Below, in pieces: positions 8,035 through 16,718 of a stretch of 64,000 bases of DNA (within the stretch, counting starts at the first letter, position 1; each line of letters opens with the position of its first letter). Both the position numbers and the translations under genes were made by a program. The notes under the pieces were generated by a model that saw only the letters and a list, made by a program, of their open reading frames with translations, was not told the origin of the DNA and did no database searches. The DNA lies in the NCBI GenBank assembly GCA_964404445.1, contig CAYOJW010000001.1, positions 1 through 64,000 on the forward strand, given 5' to 3'. Origin of the DNA: UBA2336 sp964404445 (GTDB taxonomy: Bacteria; Bacteroidota; Bacteroidia; Cytophagales; Cyclobacteriaceae).

Positions 8035-8357
8035 ATAAAGGTGATATTGTTTTAATACCTTTCCCGTTTACTGACCTTACAGGAATAAAAAACAGACCGG
8101 CACTTATTCTTGTAAACGGGGAATCTGATCTAACAGTTTCTTTCATAACAACTCAACTAAAGTGGCAAGAAGATTTCGATGTAAAAATTGAACCTTCGCA
8201 ACTAAACGGCCTGAAAAGAATATCATTAATAAGGCTAAGTAAGCTCGCAACCATCGATAAAAATTTAGTCACCGGTAAATTGGGTAACCTATCACAAAAC
8301 GAGTTGGCTAACGTAGATAAAAACCAGATGGGCATATTTAAACTAAGCCGTCAATAG
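8031..8357 (+). CDS. PemK/MazF-family toxin (endoribonuclease)
   Basis: A 108-aa single-domain protein. The start KGDIVLIPFPFTDLTGIKNRPALIL is the classic MazF/PemK first strand pair, with the RPALIL element. Later FITTQL and ISLIRLSKLATIDKNLV match the remaining barrel strands. Family members cleave mRNA at short specific sites and are held inactive by the cognate antitoxin. The length is typical and no key block is missing, so it looks intact. Its recognition sequence cannot be predicted. Confidence 0.88.
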   Translation: MNKGDIVLIPFPFTDLTGIKNRPALILVNGESDLTVSFITTQLKWQEDFDVKIEPSQLNGLKRISLIRLSKLATIDKNLVTGKLGNLSQNELANVDKNQMGIFKLSRQ

Positions 8358-8365
8358 CCAAACTC

Positions 8366-8399
8366 ACAACAATATGGCTGTTCACAAATCGATTGTTGT
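8366..8399. terminator. Weak inverted repeat between convergent mazF-like and glpQ-like genes
   Basis: ACAACAAT (8366-8373) and ATTGTTGT (8392-8399) form an 8-bp perfect stem with an 18-nt loop in the 57-bp convergent gap. It could end transcription from both sides, but there is no strong T-run. Confidence 0.3.
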
Positions 8400-8414
8400 T
8401 ACCGTGCCGTAGTG

Positions 8415-9323
8415 CTATTTTCGTTTTAAACCCATACCCAATTCGGCCGCACGGTTAGGATAATCGGTAATAATGCCATCAACACCCCACGCTTTCAGGC
8501 GTTTCATATCGGCTGGTTCGTTCACCGTCCAGGGGATTACGCGCATTTTCTTTTTTCGGATGGCTTCAACAGTTGATTGCGATTTCAACATTTTGAAATA
8601 CGGACTATAAACAGAAGGCGTAAACCCCAATGCCCGCAGGGTTGCATCAACAGGTTTTGAAGTTTCGACCAACGCTGCCAGCCGCACGTGCGGATATTTT
8701 TTGTGCCAGTATTTCAACACCCTGAAATCGAACGACTGAATGACCACGCGTTCCCACGGCAAATACTGGTCAATAAGCTGAAACACGATGTCGGAAAATA
8801 CTTCGGGTGAAGGGTGATACTTATTATCCCAGCGCGGTTCTGTTTTAATTTCGATGTTGTAATCTACTTCGTAGCGGGTGTAGCTTTTAATGTGGTCTTC
8901 TGCGGCTACAATCACATCGCGCAATAAAGGCTTGGTTGCCGGTATGTTTTGCTGTTCGGCAAAACGCAGGTTTGGTTTCAGCCCGCAGTCGAACTTTTGG
9001 ATTTCGGCATAATCCATTTTGTAGATGTTGTACTTTAATTTATCGGCTGGCAGAATATGTGCGCTGTCGGGCGTGATGCAAATCCCGGCCTCCATAAACG
9101 GATCGTGCGATACCAGCACTTTTTTGTCGTGCGTGATCACCACATCCAGCTCAAGCGTAGTTACACCGTTATTCAACGCAATAATAAATGCGGGAACGGT
9201 ATTCTCGGGCTGTATGCCCCGCGCACCCCGGTGACCCTGCAAGTCGAACTTCGGGATATACTGAGCCTGGGCAACCGCAACAGGTATGAGCAACAAAAGA
9301 AAAAGTTTTATCCGGGGTGACAT
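8415..9323 (-). CDS. Glycerophosphodiester phosphodiesterase (GlpQ/UgpQ family)
   Basis: Hydrolyses glycerophosphodiesters to glycerol-3-phosphate plus alcohol. The 302-aa protein starts with a signal peptide (about 1-20, AVAQA-Q), so it is periplasmic. The TIM-barrel active site is complete: HRGARG (His31-Arg32), PEN (39-41), LELD (Glu58, Asp60) and SHDP (His73). It lies 57 bp after the TonB-type barrel gene on the same strand but has its own -7 box (9329-9336) only 5 nt before the ATG. A role in recycling glycerophospho-groups, perhaps linked to the TagF/LicD cluster nearby, is speculative. Confidence 0.92.
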   Translation of the reverse strand: MSPRIKLFLLLLIPVAVAQAQYIPKFDLQGHRGARGIQPENTVPAFIIALNNGVTTLELDVVITHDKKVLVSHDPFMEAGICITPDSAHILPADKLKYNIYKMDYAEIQKFDCGLKPNLRFAEQQNIPATKPLLRDVIVAAEDHIKSYTRYEVDYNIEIKTEPRWDNKYHPSPEVFSDIVFQLIDQYLPWERVVIQSFDFRVLKYWHKKYPHVRLAALVETSKPVDATLRALGFTPSVYSPYFKMLKSQSTVEAIRKKKMRVIPWTVNEPADMKRLKAWGVDGIITDYPNRAAELGMGLKRK

Positions 9324-9328
9324 TGCAC

Positions 9329-9336
9329 CAAAGATA
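9329..9336 (-). promoter_or_regulatory. -7 element of the glpQ-like gene, leaderless arrangement
   Basis: TATCTTTG on the minus strand, followed by only five bases (GTGCA) and then ATG. Transcription would start at or next to the A of the start codon. Confidence 0.55.
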
Positions 9337-9348
9337 AAACTTTATAAA

Positions 9349-9365
9349 CAGGTGTCCTACACCTG
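9349..9365 (-). terminator. Small hairpin after the TonB-type barrel gene
   Basis: CAGGTGT (9349-9355) and ACACCTG (9359-9365) make a 7-bp perfect stem with a 3-nt loop, followed on the minus strand by TTTAT. It is a short possible terminator for the gene ending at 9381. Confidence 0.35.
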
Positions 9366-9380
9366 AAAACACCAGATTGT

Positions 9381-12215
9381 TTATCCTCCAATCATCATCA
9401 TTCGCGGAGCTCCGCCCCTTCGGCCACCGCCCATCGGGTTCAGGTGCCGGTTAATGGCATAGGTGAACGATACCATGTAATACCTGCCGAGCGAATTCAT
9501 GGTTTGGCGTTCAAAGTAGTTGTTGTTGGCGCTTTGGGTTACACCGAGGTTACGGTCAAGTACGTTATTCACTGCCAATTTAATTTCGCCCGCATTTGCT
9601 TTTAACACATACCGCGACAGTGAAAGGTTAAGCATGGGAATTGAAACCGTACTGTTGTTGGTCTGGTTTTCGTATTCCATATAGTTAAACGTTCCTGAAA
9701 GACGGTAGTATTTTAAGAAACTGTAATTACCCTCGGCTGTATAGGTTTTGTTGAAATACTTTTGATCGGTATTGTTGGCCGATTCGTAATTGGTACGCTG
9801 TTGACTTAACCGGGTTGACAAACTCAGATCGAAAACTTCTTTATAGGTAAACGTGTAGCGGATATTCCCTCCTAGCGTTAGCTGATCAATGTTCGACTCA
9901 AAGTCGTTTAACAATTCACCGTTTTCAAGTTCTTTTGAAACGTTTACGCTACGCTGGGTAGTTACACTCACCCCTACGTTTAACCTGCTGAACAACTTCG
10001 ATAACGGGAAACTCACATTCGCATTCCCCATCAGACTCATATTGTTATCAACATTAATAGGTTTGCTGGTAGTTGTGGTAATGCTGTCGGTTACATTATA
10101 CACCATGCTGTTGGTTATGGCGTCTTTGGTATAAGTGGCATTGATAAATGTAAAGAAGCTGATAAACGTTACCGGATCGAATTTAGAGAAATTCAGCCGC
10201 ATACTATGCTGATACGCTGGGTCAAGTTCAGGATTACCTTCAGTGATGTTCGGCAGATTGGTTACATCTTTAACAGGAGTTAACTGCTGGATAGACGGAG
10301 CCTGCATAGAGGTTTCGTAATCCATACGGAAACGCATATTATTATTAAAGTCGTAATTAAAATGCACGGCCGGTAATACGTTGGCAAACGTACGGTCGAT
10401 AATGGCTGCCTGATTAGCTGGTCGGAGTATCTCACCATCCAACACGGTTTGCTGTACGCCTGCACCAAACGTTACACTGTAATTGTCGCGGTTGATACGC
10501 AGGTTAAACCCTCCGCGCTGGTACAGGTAATCGCTGTTGTAGTTGTTGCTGAGTGAGTCCATCAATTCCCCGTCAGTACCAAACGTTCTGCGGTTTACAT
10601 CGTTTTTGTTCTGGCGGATGTTATAGTTCAGCTCTAAGTATTTTCTGTTGCCCAACGGTTCGGTAAACGACAAGTTAGCGCCATACGTGAGGTTCTGGTT
10701 GTTTTGCGTATTGGTTTGATCGATCGGTATTTGCTCACCGCCCATGTTGGCATTGTAACCTCCAATCACGCCATCGCGGTCGGTATCGCTTACGCTGAAT
10801 GATAATGTTGAAGAGAACGTTCTTCCCTTTTTGGCAAAACGGTGGCGGTACAGCAACTCGCTGTTAAAATTTAGCGTAGTACCGGTTGATACACTGTTAC
10901 GGTCTGTTTCGTTGATTACGGTGCCATCGGCCGAAGTATTCTCGCTATTGGTGCGTTGTTCGGACTTCGTATCGCTGAAGGTTACCCCGTTTGTCCATTT
11001 TATAGAGTTTGCTGAATCAATTTCGTGATCCAAAATTACGTTCAACCGGTGATTGAGGTTTGTGCTCTGCTGACGGGTAAAGTCGCGGTAGTATTTAAAA
11101 TTTGTTGTGTTAAAATACTCACGGTCGGTTTCCTGAATGATGTCGTGATCTAAGTAATTGACGAAGTAGTTCGCGCTCAGCTTGGTCTTTTTACTGAAGT
11201 CTTTGTTGAAGTTTATACCGCCACCATACGTATTCATTAAACCGTTGGTTTGGCCTCCGCCAAGCTGCATACCGCCACCACCGCCTCCGCCAGTGGTTAT
11301 GCTGATGGTGCGTACTCCTCCGCCACCGCCCGCAAAAGCACTTGAACCTCCGGTAAAGGTCATGTAATCGTCAAACGAAAAGCCTTGCTCGTTAATGTTA
11401 TTACCTGTGCCCACAAAGGAAAGTTGTTGCCCTTTTGAAAACCGGTTGAGGCTAAACTTGGCTGTAAAACGATTGTCGGTACCGTAACCTGCGCTAACAT
11501 TACCGAACATACCGTTGCGTTTTTCTTCTTTCAGTTCCAGGTTAATGGTTTTTTCGCGCTGGCCATCGTCAATGCCGGTAAATTGCGCCTGGTCTGATTT
11601 ACGGTCGAATACCTGTACTTTATCTACGGCATCAGCCGGTAAATTACGGGTAGCCAGTTTGGGGTCACGCCCGAAAAACTCTTTGCCATCTACGGTTACA
11701 CGCTGTACCTGCTCGCCTTGTGCACGAATGGTTCCGTCATTGTCAACTTCCAGTCCCGGCATTTTCTTTAACAGGTCTTCTACCACGGCATTGGGCTGGG
11801 TTTTAAACGACCCGGCATTAAACTCGATGGTGTCTTTTTTAATGGTTACCGGGGCACGTTCACCCTTCACTTCTACTTCGCCTAACAACGTGCTGGCCGG
11901 TTCCATTTTTTGAACACCTAAATCAATAATCGTTTCATCGGGCTTAGGCGCTATGCGAACAAACAAGGGTGCCTGCCCGATATACGTTACCTTAAACAGG
12001 TATTCGGCCCGGTTCAAATTCTTTACCTCAAAAAAACCTTCGGTATTGGTCGATCCGAAATTCACCAGAGTCGAGTCTTTCGGACTCAAAAACAACAAGG
12101 TAGCATTGGGCAAAGCCCCGTTGGTTGAATCAACCAATCGTCCTTTTACGGTAATTTTTTGGGCGTACAATGCCTGGGCCGTACATACGGCTACTACAAG
12201 TAAAACTATTCTCAT
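9381..12215 (-). CDS. TonB-dependent-receptor-like outer membrane protein (CarboxypepD_reg-like + OMP_b-brl_3)
   Basis: A 944-aa outer-membrane protein: signal peptide (about 1-18, ending ALYAQ), carboxypeptidase-regulatory-like beta-sandwich (about 20-95), plug domain (about 110-225, including VEDLLKKMPGLEVDNDG), then a 22-strand-type barrel ending near the Gly/Arg/Met-rich tail. A low-complexity glycine run in the N-terminal barrel part (about residues 285-320) probably forms a flexible surface loop. It lies 19 bp after a GLPGLI gene in one operon; the two families are frequent neighbours. The transported ligand is unknown, and no SusD partner is present, so it is not a classic polysaccharide locus. 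Confidence 0.9.
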   Translation of the reverse strand: MRIVLLVVAVCTAQALYAQKITVKGRLVDSTNGALPNATLLFLSPKDSTLVNFGSTNTEGFFEVKNLNRAEYLFKVTYIGQAPLFVRIAPKPDETIIDLGVQKMEPASTLLGEVEVKGERAPVTIKKDTIEFNAGSFKTQPNAVVEDLLKKMPGLEVDNDGTIRAQGEQVQRVTVDGKEFFGRDPKLATRNLPADAVDKVQVFDRKSDQAQFTGIDDGQREKTINLELKEEKRNGMFGNVSAGYGTDNRFTAKFSLNRFSKGQQLSFVGTGNNINEQGFSFDDYMTFTGGSSAFAGGGGGVRTISITTGGGGGGGMQLGGGQTNGLMNTYGGGINFNKDFSKKTKLSANYFVNYLDHDIIQETDREYFNTTNFKYYRDFTRQQSTNLNHRLNVILDHEIDSANSIKWTNGVTFSDTKSEQRTNSENTSADGTVINETDRNSVSTGTTLNFNSELLYRHRFAKKGRTFSSTLSFSVSDTDRDGVIGGYNANMGGEQIPIDQTNTQNNQNLTYGANLSFTEPLGNRKYLELNYNIRQNKNDVNRRTFGTDGELMDSLSNNYNSDYLYQRGGFNLRINRDNYSVTFGAGVQQTVLDGEILRPANQAAIIDRTFANVLPAVHFNYDFNNNMRFRMDYETSMQAPSIQQLTPVKDVTNLPNITEGNPELDPAYQHSMRLNFSKFDPVTFISFFTFINATYTKDAITNSMVYNVTDSITTTTSKPINVDNNMSLMGNANVSFPLSKLFSRLNVGVSVTTQRSVNVSKELENGELLNDFESNIDQLTLGGNIRYTFTYKEVFDLSLSTRLSQQRTNYESANNTDQKYFNKTYTAEGNYSFLKYYRLSGTFNYMEYENQTNNSTVSIPMLNLSLSRYVLKANAGEIKLAVNNVLDRNLGVTQSANNNYFERQTMNSLGRYYMVSFTYAINRHLNPMGGGRRGGAPRMMMIGG

Positions 12216-12234
12216 GGATTAATGTTGCTTTTGA

Positions 12235-13047
12235 TTAATTACGCATCATTGGGCGGCCTCCGCCACTGTTGCGCATACGTTCCATTTGTTCTTCGGTTAT
12301 TTTCCGGTACTCTTCCTGCGTAACTTTTGTTCCACTGGCTGGTTCTTTCAGTTCGTTCTTTTTTAATTCACGCAATTCAACTTTGCGTGCAACAATTACA
12401 CGTTCGCCATTATTAACATCAATGGCCAATACTGTACCGGGCAATGTATTGTAGCGGTCGGGGCCAAGCGATGGCCGTATCTGGTCGGTGTACCATGCGG
12501 TAATTTCCTGAGTAACTACACGTTTTTCGGGAGTGGGCGAACCTCCGCCTCCCATACGCATGGTGTTCATTTCTTGTGTGTGGGTGTAATATGCCATCCG
12601 GCAGGTATAGCCTAAAATTTCTTTTGTTTCGGTGCCAAACTTCCAGGGCGACATTTTTACCGAATCCTGAATAAGGTATTTCTTGCCCATCAAATCCTGT
12701 AACGAAACTGTTGTTCCGGCATCGCTGTTCACATACAATTCGGTTTTGGGCATTCTAAAAGTCATGCGCATAGTACCACCTGCTGAAAATTGCTGCTCCT
12801 CCTCGTCCACAACCGTTTTATATAATGACTCGTGCCCTGTGAAAAAGAGTTGCAGGTTGGTAGTTCTGAACTCGGGTATCATGGCTTTCATCTCTTCCCG
12901 GTCGGCCGGGATGTTGCGGTGCATATTGATACGGTCTTCGTACAAAATAACACCTGTTTGTTGTGCCCAGGCTACGCGGGTAGCCACTAAGCACACCAGC
13001 ATACCTAATACGATGATAACTTTTTTCATGTAGTTGGTCTTTTTCAT
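12235..13047 (-). CDS. GLPGLI family exported protein
   Basis: A periplasmic or outer-membrane-associated protein of unknown function found in Bacteroidota next to TonB-type receptors. The open frame runs to 13113, but a perfect -7 box (13064-13071) lies inside that extension. Translation is therefore assigned to the ATG at 13047 (MKKTNYMKKVIIVLG), giving 270 aa; ATG 13029 is also possible. A signal peptide follows (to about AWAQQ). The family pattern is clear: VILYEDRINMHRNIP, an ILGYTCRMAYYT core and AWYTDQIRPSLGPDRYNTLPGTVLAID. It ends in a Met/Arg/Gly-rich tail that echoes the tail of the downstream barrel protein. Confidence 0.88.
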   Translation of the reverse strand: MKKTNYMKKVIIVLGMLVCLVATRVAWAQQTGVILYEDRINMHRNIPADREEMKAMIPEFRTTNLQLFFTGHESLYKTVVDEEEQQFSAGGTMRMTFRMPKTELYVNSDAGTTVSLQDLMGKKYLIQDSVKMSPWKFGTETKEILGYTCRMAYYTHTQEMNTMRMGGGGSPTPEKRVVTQEITAWYTDQIRPSLGPDRYNTLPGTVLAIDVNNGERVIVARKVELRELKKNELKEPASGTKVTQEEYRKITEEQMERMRNSGGGRPMMRN

Positions 13048-13063
13048 CTTCAATTTGTTGGTA

Positions 13064-13071
13064 CAAATGTA
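13064..13071 (-). promoter_or_regulatory. -7 element of the GLPGLI-TonB operon
   Basis: TACATTTG on the minus strand, 16 nt before the ATG at 13047. It decides the start, since the longer frame begins upstream of it. Confidence 0.6.
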
Positions 13072-13158
13072 CACTCTCAGACGAGCCGGAAGGGTTAATA
13101 GTTCTGAAAGCAAGGTTAATTTAGGTTAACACCGGCACGATTACCCGTGAGGGTACGT

Positions 13159-13166
13159 TACTTTTG
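13159..13166 (+). promoter_or_regulatory. -7 element of the histidine kinase gene, leaderless arrangement
   Basis: TACTTTTG, then five bases (TACCG), then the ATG at 13172. It is divergent from the GLPGLI promoter, with about 87 bp between the two -7 boxes. Confidence 0.6.
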
Positions 13167-13171
13167 TACCG

Positions 13172-14665
13172 ATGAAAAAGTCAAAGAACCTGCTGGTTAT
13201 CATTTTAATGACCAGTAGCATTGTGTTGTTATTGGTGCTTCAGTTGTTTTGGTTAAACGGCTCGTACGAACGCGCCTATTTCGGCTTGCGCAGAGAAGCG
13301 ATTTTTGTTTTTCGCAGTACACTGTATGGCCTGCGCGACTCTTTATATCAAAACAATATCCGCGCAGTGGTGCCCGATTCGCTTAACCATTCGCTCAACG
13401 CTATCCGTTCCGAAAACATCAAATCACTAAACGTTGTGAAAGGCGTACCGTACGACAACACAACACCCGCAACATCCTCGTCTATTCAGGTAATCGTTTC
13501 ATCCAACCAGGGTAATCCCGACTCGCTCGTGAAAGCCCTTAGGCCGATGAGCAGTCAGTTGCGAAGAACCTTACAGGACGGTAGCCACCATAGTTTTATA
13601 CTCAGGCTTTCGCCCGATACCCTGAGCCTCGATACCATCAGACTTTATTTAGCGGCCGCTTTTTCAAAAGCCAATCTGCCCGTTGATTTTTCGGTTACGC
13701 ACCAGGTTGTTACGCCCGAACGAATGCCCGGCTTTGGCAAACCCGAACCTAACGACCAGCCTGAAACAAACACCAGCCTGTACAGCGATACGTTAAAATT
13801 AGAAAGCCTGCGATTTAACCCAGCTAACCGTTATGCGGTTTCGGTATTTCCGGTGCAGCGGTTAGTGGCACAACAAATTGCCCCACAAATAGGATTTTCG
13901 GTATTGCTTACGCTGATCACTCTTGTTGCTTTCGTGATCTTGTACCGAAACCTGCGCACGCAACAACGGCTTATGGAAATGAAGAACGACTTCATCGGCA
14001 ACGTAACACACGAATTGAAAACACCGGTAGCTACGGTAAGCGTTGCATTAGAAGCCCTGAAAAATTTTCATGCGCTGAACGACCCAAAACTTACACGCGA
14101 ATATTTAGACATCGCCCAAAGCGAATTAAACCGCCTCACGCTGATGACCGATAAAATACTGAAAGCATCAGCGTTTGAAAATACCGGCATCGCCATTCAA
14201 AAAGAACGTATTGACATCCGTAAGATAACGGCTGACATTCTCGACTCCATGCGTTTGGTTTTTGAAAAGCGACAGGCCGATGTTGATTTTCAATCGGATG
14301 GCGAAAGTTTTTCGATTGACGGTGAAGAAGCCCACATTACAAATGTGATTTACAACTTAATTGACAATGCACTGAAGTATAGCCCTGCTCAACCTGTTAT
14401 CCGCATTACATTACAAGAAACACCCGACAATGTTATTCTGTCGGTGAAAGATCATGGTTTGGGCATCCCGGCAGAATACAAAAAGAAAATTTTTGAGAAA
14501 TTTTTCCGTGTACCCACAGGCAATATCCATAACATTAAAGGGTACGGCTTGGGCCTTAGTTATGTAGCCAGCGTGGTGCAGGCACACGGAGCCACCATTA
14601 CTGTTGAAAGCGAACCGGGAAAAGGCAGTACCTTTATCATTCACTGGCCAAAAGTACACACATGA
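13172..14665 (+). CDS. Sensor histidine kinase (RprX-like)
   Basis: A 497-aa inner-membrane kinase: TM1 (about 7-28), a periplasmic sensing domain (about 30-235), TM2 (about 240-262), then HisKA with VTHELKTPVA (phospho-acceptor His280) and HATPase_c with NLIDNALKYS, DHGLGIP and GYGLGLSYV. The layout matches the RprX/RprY type described in Bacteroides. Its stop overlaps the regulator start by 4 bp, so the pair is co-translated. Divergent placement from the GLPGLI/TonB operon suggests, but does not prove, that this operon is a target. Confidence 0.93.
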   Translation: MKKSKNLLVIILMTSSIVLLLVLQLFWLNGSYERAYFGLRREAIFVFRSTLYGLRDSLYQNNIRAVVPDSLNHSLNAIRSENIKSLNVVKGVPYDNTTPATSSSIQVIVSSNQGNPDSLVKALRPMSSQLRRTLQDGSHHSFILRLSPDTLSLDTIRLYLAAAFSKANLPVDFSVTHQVVTPERMPGFGKPEPNDQPETNTSLYSDTLKLESLRFNPANRYAVSVFPVQRLVAQQIAPQIGFSVLLTLITLVAFVILYRNLRTQQRLMEMKNDFIGNVTHELKTPVATVSVALEALKNFHALNDPKLTREYLDIAQSELNRLTLMTDKILKASAFENTGIAIQKERIDIRKITADILDSMRLVFEKRQADVDFQSDGESFSIDGEEAHITNVIYNLIDNALKYSPAQPVIRITLQETPDNVILSVKDHGLGIPAEYKKKIFEKFFRVPTGNIHNIKGYGLGLSYVASVVQAHGATITVESEPGKGSTFIIHWPKVHT

Positions 14666-15354
14666 GCAACATCAAAATACTGTACGTTGAAGATGAGCCT
14701 TTTCTGGGGCGCATTGTCAAGGAAAGTTTAGAGAGCCGTTCGTACCAGGTAAGCATGGTAACCGATGGCGCCCAGGCTTTGAGTGTGTTTGAACGCGACA
14801 AGCCCGACATTTGTGTGTTGGATGTGATGTTGCCCACGAAAGACGGATTTTCGATTGCGCAGGAAATCAAAAAAATTAATGCCGATGTACCCATCATATT
14901 TGTTACGGCCAAAAACCAAACCGAAGATGTGCTGAAAGGTTTTGATGTGGGCGGCAACGATTATTTGCGCAAGCCCTTCAGCATGGAAGAGCTGATTGTG
15001 CGCATTACCAATTTGTTAAACCTGGCGCAAAAATCGACAGCGAATAAAGCACTGCCGGAAATTATCCCGTTAGGGAAGTACGAGTTTAACAGCCTGCGTT
15101 ACGAACTAAAGTTTAACGATGTGGTGCGCAAGCTATCGCACCGTGAAGCCAGCCTTTTACAACTCCTGGCCGGGAATAAACATACTACCGTACAACGAAA
15201 GGATATTTTATTGAAACTTTGGGGTGACGACTCGTACTTCAATTCACGAAACCTCGATGTATATATCACCAAGCTGCGCGATTACCTGAAAGAAGATCCC
15301 TCCATCGAGATCATCACCATTAAAGGAATAGGCTACCAGTTTGTAACGGGTTAA
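14662..15354 (+). CDS. OmpR-family response regulator (RprY-like)
   Basis: A 230-aa transcription factor: receiver domain with acidic pocket (YVEDEP, 8-13), phospho-acceptor Asp54 in VLDVMLP, Thr82 and Lys104 (RKPFSMEEL), then a winged-helix DNA-binding domain (about 135-228) ending KGIGYQF. GNDYLRKPFSMEELIVRI is very like the RprY/CorR branch in Bacteroidota. It is the partner of the kinase just upstream. Its 3' end overlaps the convergent barrel gene by 4 bp. Confidence 0.94.
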   Translation: MSNIKILYVEDEPFLGRIVKESLESRSYQVSMVTDGAQALSVFERDKPDICVLDVMLPTKDGFSIAQEIKKINADVPIIFVTAKNQTEDVLKGFDVGGNDYLRKPFSMEELIVRITNLLNLAQKSTANKALPEIIPLGKYEFNSLRYELKFNDVVRKLSHREASLLQLLAGNKHTTVQRKDILLKLWGDDSYFNSRNLDVYITKLRDYLKEDPSIEIITIKGIGYQFVTG

Positions 15355-15968
15355 TGGTTGAGCAACACAATGCCCACTAAAAAATTCAGTCCCGAAAAAT
15401 TATCCGTACCCAGGTAATCGTAATCGCTCTTAACGGTCGAGTAATCATAGCCCAATGCTGCTTTAAGACCCCAGCCCGCATGTTGCTTTACGCGGAATAT
15501 CGTTCCGACTTCCGGCCGGGCTACAAAGCCTGTATTTTTATCGACATCCTGATATACATTATAAAACATTTTATACTGACCATTGGCTACGCCCGCACCC
15601 AGCGATGCGTACGGAATAAAATGTTCGCCTTGCTTAAAATAATACTGGCCGTTGGCCATTACGGTAAAATAATAGAGGTATTTATAACTGTCGTACGATA
15701 TGGCTCCGCCTTCGTACTCGTACGTTTGGTACGGATGGTAATCGCGCAATACGGAATACCCGGCCTCAATACCAAAGCCAAATTTTTCGCTTACAAATTT
15801 TGTAAACCCTAACCGTATGCCGGACGAACTGGTGCGATCGATATTTTCTTTATTCGACAACGGCTTGAGGGTATTCAGCCCGAGGTGAAAACCGCTTTCA
15901 TAAATTTGTGCCGCAGCAACAAACGAAATCATGGTGAACAGAACGATAAACAGACTGCGCATAATCAA
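15351..15968 (-). CDS. Outer membrane beta-barrel protein
   Basis: A 205-aa protein with a signal peptide (about 1-20, FVAAAQ) and alternating amphipathic strands rich in Tyr, Gly and Phe, ending with a terminal strand LNFLVGIVLLN. It resembles the small 8-stranded porin-like barrels (OMP_b-brl) of Bacteroidota. It starts 1 bp after the stop of the DUF4136 lipoprotein gene on the same strand, so they form an operon. Specific role unknown. Confidence 0.8.
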   Translation of the reverse strand: MIMRSLFIVLFTMISFVAAAQIYESGFHLGLNTLKPLSNKENIDRTSSSGIRLGFTKFVSEKFGFGIEAGYSVLRDYHPYQTYEYEGGAISYDSYKYLYYFTVMANGQYYFKQGEHFIPYASLGAGVANGQYKMFYNVYQDVDKNTGFVARPEVGTIFRVKQHAGWGLKAALGYDYSTVKSDYDYLGTDNFSGLNFLVGIVLLNH

Positions 15969-15969
15969 A

Positions 15970-16632
15970 TTAGTTTTTAGAGAAATACGGTGATTGCTTA
16001 AATGCCTGCCCTACGGCTTCTACTATGCGCGCCTTGCGGTCGTCTAAACCGGTGGCGGCCAAAATATCGCCAATGTATGCCGACCAGATAACTTCATATT
16101 TGTTATCAACACTGTTTTTGATGTCCACCACCTGGATAACCATAGTAACGTAATTGCTGGTGTAGGTGCTTACGATAGGACCCCAATAGCCACCATAGTA
16201 GCCATAATAGCCCGAATAGTAGTTCGGGTAATAAATGTATTGCGCATAGGTAAAGTTTTCGAGCACAATAATTTTTATGGCAAAGTCGGGGTTCTCGTCA
16301 GCCTCAACGCGGGTATAACCGTTAGCCACTGCGTTTGCTTCAACCGTATTGATTGTTGCCTTCACAAAATTTACAATGCCGCTGTTGTTATCGAGCAAAA
16401 TGGTATCAGCGTTGTAGGTCGATACAAAACCAACGGTATCTTTCCGAAGCACGAACGTACTGTAATCGTGAAACACGTTGGTTGAGCCGGTAACCTTATC
16501 CGTACGATAATCCGTTTGCACTACCATGTGGCGAATCAGGTCTATATCTTCCGGTTCGCGTGTACACGCAACAGCCGTTGCCAGCGCCAACAGCACTAAA
16601 ATGATGTTTTTAAGCATTTTGTATCGATTCAT
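15970..16632 (-). CDS. DUF4136 domain lipoprotein
   Basis: A 220-aa exported lipoprotein. The N-terminus has a hydrophobic stretch and lipobox ATAVAC (Cys23). The mature part has the DUF4136 pattern: YSTFVLR early, an AIKIIVLENFTYAQY strand, a Tyr/Gly-rich PNYYSGYYGYYGGYWG segment, VDIKNSVDNKYEVIWSAYIGD and a C-terminal DRKARIVEAVGQAFKQSPYF. Family function is unknown. It is first in an operon with the barrel gene downstream. An imperfect inverted repeat (CACTATA 16644-16650 / TATAGTG 16672-16678) in its upstream gap may be regulatory. Confidence 0.85.
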   Translation of the reverse strand: MNRYKMLKNIILVLLALATAVACTREPEDIDLIRHMVVQTDYRTDKVTGSTNVFHDYSTFVLRKDTVGFVSTYNADTILLDNNSGIVNFVKATINTVEANAVANGYTRVEADENPDFAIKIIVLENFTYAQYIYYPNYYSGYYGYYGGYWGPIVSTYTSNYVTMVIQVVDIKNSVDNKYEVIWSAYIGDILAATGLDDRKARIVEAVGQAFKQSPYFSKN

Positions 16633-16718
16633 ACGGTATTAGACACTATAACGACCCGATAGGTTTAAACGTATAGTGATTGCCTTTGCAAAATACGAAC
16701 ACCGGGCACAGTGTTTTT

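Noticed and set aside
11182..11913. Plus-strand frames opposite the TonB-type barrel gene, including a Pro-rich one
   Set aside because: They are complements of the glycine-rich and barrel coding sequence; no promoter or family resemblance supports them.
12235..13113. The longer start (13113) for the GLPGLI gene
   Set aside because: The extension contains a perfect -7 box and is unlike a signal peptide; the ATG at 13047 gives a normal one.
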